Assembly (NCBI GenBank): GCA_963846855.1
Contig: CAWJXK010000001.1
Span: 1-64,000 of the forward strand
Length of the DNA: 64,000 nucleotides
Direction: 5' to 3'
Source: CAIWHR01 sp963846855
GTDB lineage: Bacteria > Pseudomonadota > Gammaproteobacteria > Burkholderiales > Casimicrobiaceae
Position 1 is the stretch's first letter. Every line of letters starts with the position of its first letter. Below are positions 62,592 to 64,000 of the stretch, piece after piece. The notes below the pieces were generated by a model. That model had not been told where the DNA came from, did not search any database, and worked only from the letters and a program-made list of their open reading frames with translations. Both the position numbers and the translations under genes were made by a program.

Positions 62592-63424
62592 AGCGCGCCT
62601 TCGCTGTCCTCCTCGGGATGCTCCTCTTCTCCGGTGCGGCCATGGCGTCGGGCGGCGCCGGCCTGCGCATGGACCCCGCGCCGGTCAACCGCCTCGACGA
62701 CGCATCGCTGCAGCGCGGCGCGCGCACGTTCGTCAACTACTGCCTCAATTGCCACAGCGCGAAGTACATGCGCTACAACCGGCTGACCGACCTCGGCATC
62801 GACCTTCCGATGGTGCAGGACAACCTCATCTTCACCGGCAAGTTCGATCCGAAGGCGGCGAAACTCGAGTGGCTGCCGACCAAGGTCGGCGACACGATGA
62901 CGATCGCGATGCAACCGGCCGACGCGAAGGAATGGCTGAAGATCGTGCCGCCCGATCTGACGGTCGAGGCCCGCGTGCGCGGCACCGACTGGCTGTACAA
63001 CTATTTTCTCGCCTTCTACCGCGACGATTCGGCCGCGAGCGGCTGGAACAACCTCGTGTTTCCCAACGTCGGCATGCCGCACGTGCTGTGGCAGTCGGGC
63101 GGCGTCAACCGTCTCGTCAGCACCGAATACGACGATCACGAGAAGGCGCAGGCCGCCGCGATCGGCGCCAAGAGCCTCGTGCTGCTGGCGCCCGCGAAGA
63201 ACAACAAGTACGTGGTCGAGACGCTCGAGGTGGAGACGCCCGGAACGCTTTCGCCGGCCGAATACCAGCAGATGGTGAGCGACCTCGTCAATTTCCTGGA
63301 CTACATGGCGGAGCCGGCCAAGAACAAGCGCATCCGCCTCGGGCTCGTCGTGCTCCTCTACCTCGGCGTGCTGTTCTTCTTTGCCTACTGGCTCAAACAC
63401 GAATACTGGAAGGACGTCCACTAG
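62588..63424 (+). CDS. petC: Cytochrome c1
   Basis: Haem c subunit of bc1, 278 residues: signal peptide (1-20), haem site C52-LN-C55-H56, Met ligand region (NVGMPHVLWQ), and a C-terminal membrane anchor (IRLGLVVLLYLGVLFFFAYWLKHEYW). Overlaps petB by four bases. Confidence 0.95.
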   Translation: MKRAFAVLLGMLLFSGAAMASGGAGLRMDPAPVNRLDDASLQRGARTFVNYCLNCHSAKYMRYNRLTDLGIDLPMVQDNLIFTGKFDPKAAKLEWLPTKVGDTMTIAMQPADAKEWLKIVPPDLTVEARVRGTDWLYNYFLAFYRDDSAASGWNNLVFPNVGMPHVLWQSGGVNRLVSTEYDDHEKAQAAAIGAKSLVLLAPAKNNKYVVETLEVETPGTLSPAEYQQMVSDLVNFLDYMAEPAKNKRIRLGLVVLLYLGVLFFFAYWLKHEYWKDVH

Positions 63425-63441
63425 CGACGATCGTAAAGCTG

Positions 63442-63568
63442 TTGCAAAGCTGCTGCGCGGGCCGGCTGCGTCGTTGTGTCCTCGCTCGGCCCTCGCTGTA
63501 CGTCCCAGTACTATCTCGGGCCTCGCTGCGGGCCGCCTGGCATCCGGCCCGCTCGCGACGCTTTGCAT
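63442..63568. repeat. Dispersed inverted-repeat element, family C, copy 2
   Basis: Ends TTGCAAAGCTGCTGCGCGGG and CGCTCGCGACGCTTTGCAT are imperfect inverted repeats; the core (GTGTCCTCGCTCGGCCCTCG, CTGTACG, AGTACTATCTCGGGCCTCGC) matches 39993-40132. Located between petC and sspA; could act as a terminator hairpin for petABC, though it has no T-run. Confidence 0.7.
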
Positions 63569-63684
63569 TGCCCCAATAGCCGCTAGTGCGTGGTGGACGT
63601 TCGGGAGTTCGCTTCCGTTCTATTCACACCCGGATTGACGCTTTCATTTGGAACGACCCGCCACCGCGCGAGGAGAAAACAATC

Positions 63685-64000
63685 ATGATGACGCTCTACT
63701 CAGGCACGACCGATCCCTTCAGCCAGCGCTGCCGCATCGTGCTGCACGAGAAGGGAATGGACTTCCAGATCATCGACGTCGACCTCGACCACAAGCCCGA
63801 GGACCTCGCGGTGATGAACCCGTACAACCAGGTGCCGGTGCTGGTCGAGCGGGACCTCGTGCTGCACGAGTCGAACATCATCAACGAGTACATCGACGAG
63901 CGCTTCCCCCACCCGCAGCTCATGCCCGCCGACCCAGTGATGCGCGCTCGCGCGCGGCTGTTCCTGCACCGATTCGAGAAGGAGCTCTTCATCCACATCG
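63685..64000 (+). CDS. sspA: Stringent starvation protein A (partial, runs off the window)
   Basis: First 105 residues of a GST-like protein that binds RNA polymerase under starvation: MMTLYSGTTDPFSQRCRIVLHEKGMDFQIIDVDL, NPYNQVPVLVERDLVLHESNIINEYIDERFPHP. No GST catalytic residue is expected in SspA. The petABC-sspA order is typical of this class. AGGAGA precedes the ATG. Confidence 0.92.
   Translation, partial: MMTLYSGTTDPFSQRCRIVLHEKGMDFQIIDVDLDHKPEDLAVMNPYNQVPVLVERDLVLHESNIINEYIDERFPHPQLMPADPVMRARARLFLHRFEKELFIHI

Overview
The window looks like the chromosome of a high-GC betaproteobacterium (Burkholderiales/Nitrosomonadales-like). The gene blocks are the ones usual in that class: tolQRA-ybgC with ruvCAB and yebC; lptCAB-rpoN-hpf-ptsN-hprK-rapZ; mlaFEDACB followed by a BolA gene, murA and a his operon ending in hinT-tatABC; and degQ-petABC-sspA. 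No rRNA or tRNA gene was seen. Genus cannot be fixed from this sequence alone.

Layout. 1-1512: a lower-GC fragment of a fused cytochrome oxidase subunit I/III gene abuts the 3' end of hslV; this looks like a rearrangement or an assembly chimera. 1.5-7.8 kb: a Ubi-type hydroxylase, dsbC, and an SPFH / DUF4019 / zinc-ribbon / DUF3025 / SDR cluster. 8-12.5 kb: a TctC-type binding protein, menB-menE and a HAD phosphatase. 12.8-17.1 kb: lipoprotein, GNAT, ferredoxin-NADP reductase, FKBP and a PilZ-like protein. 17.3-17.9 kb: a five-unit tandem array with three hairpins per unit. 17.9-25.7 kb (minus strand): tolAR/Q, ybgC, ruvBAC, yebC, rapZ. 25.9-32.9 kb (minus strand): hprK, ptsN, hpf, rpoN, LPS transport and Kdo synthesis. 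33.3-44.2 kb: KefB-like antiporter, mla phospholipid-transport operon, an ABC-2 exporter, BolA, murA, queF. 44.3-53.3 kb: hisGDCBHAFIE, hinT, tatABC. 53.4-58.9 kb: an accessory island with a D-mannonate dehydratase, two paralogous unknown proteins, a small membrane protein and an 868-residue wHTH-STAND-TPR regulator. 59.1-64 kb: DegQ/AlgW-like protease, cytochrome bc1 (petABC) and the start of sspA.

Functionally most of the window is envelope and core metabolism: outer-membrane lipid balance (Lpt, Mla), the Tol energiser, periplasmic folding and quality control (DsbC, FKBP, DegQ), Tat export and bc1 (whose Rieske protein is normally a Tat substrate), nitrogen-PTS/sigma-54 control, Holliday-junction resolution and complete histidine synthesis apart from hisZ.

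Two features run through the whole window. First, intergenic repeats: at least three dispersed families plus the tandem array, three of them inside the mla operon, one of which separates mlaC from its native start codon. Second, at least eight genes carry what looks like a single extra G or C in a short G/C run (ctaDE, dsbC, zinc-ribbon gene, tolR, ABC ATPase, hisD, degQ, petB). Several of these are normally essential, so base-call or assembly error is the likeliest cause.
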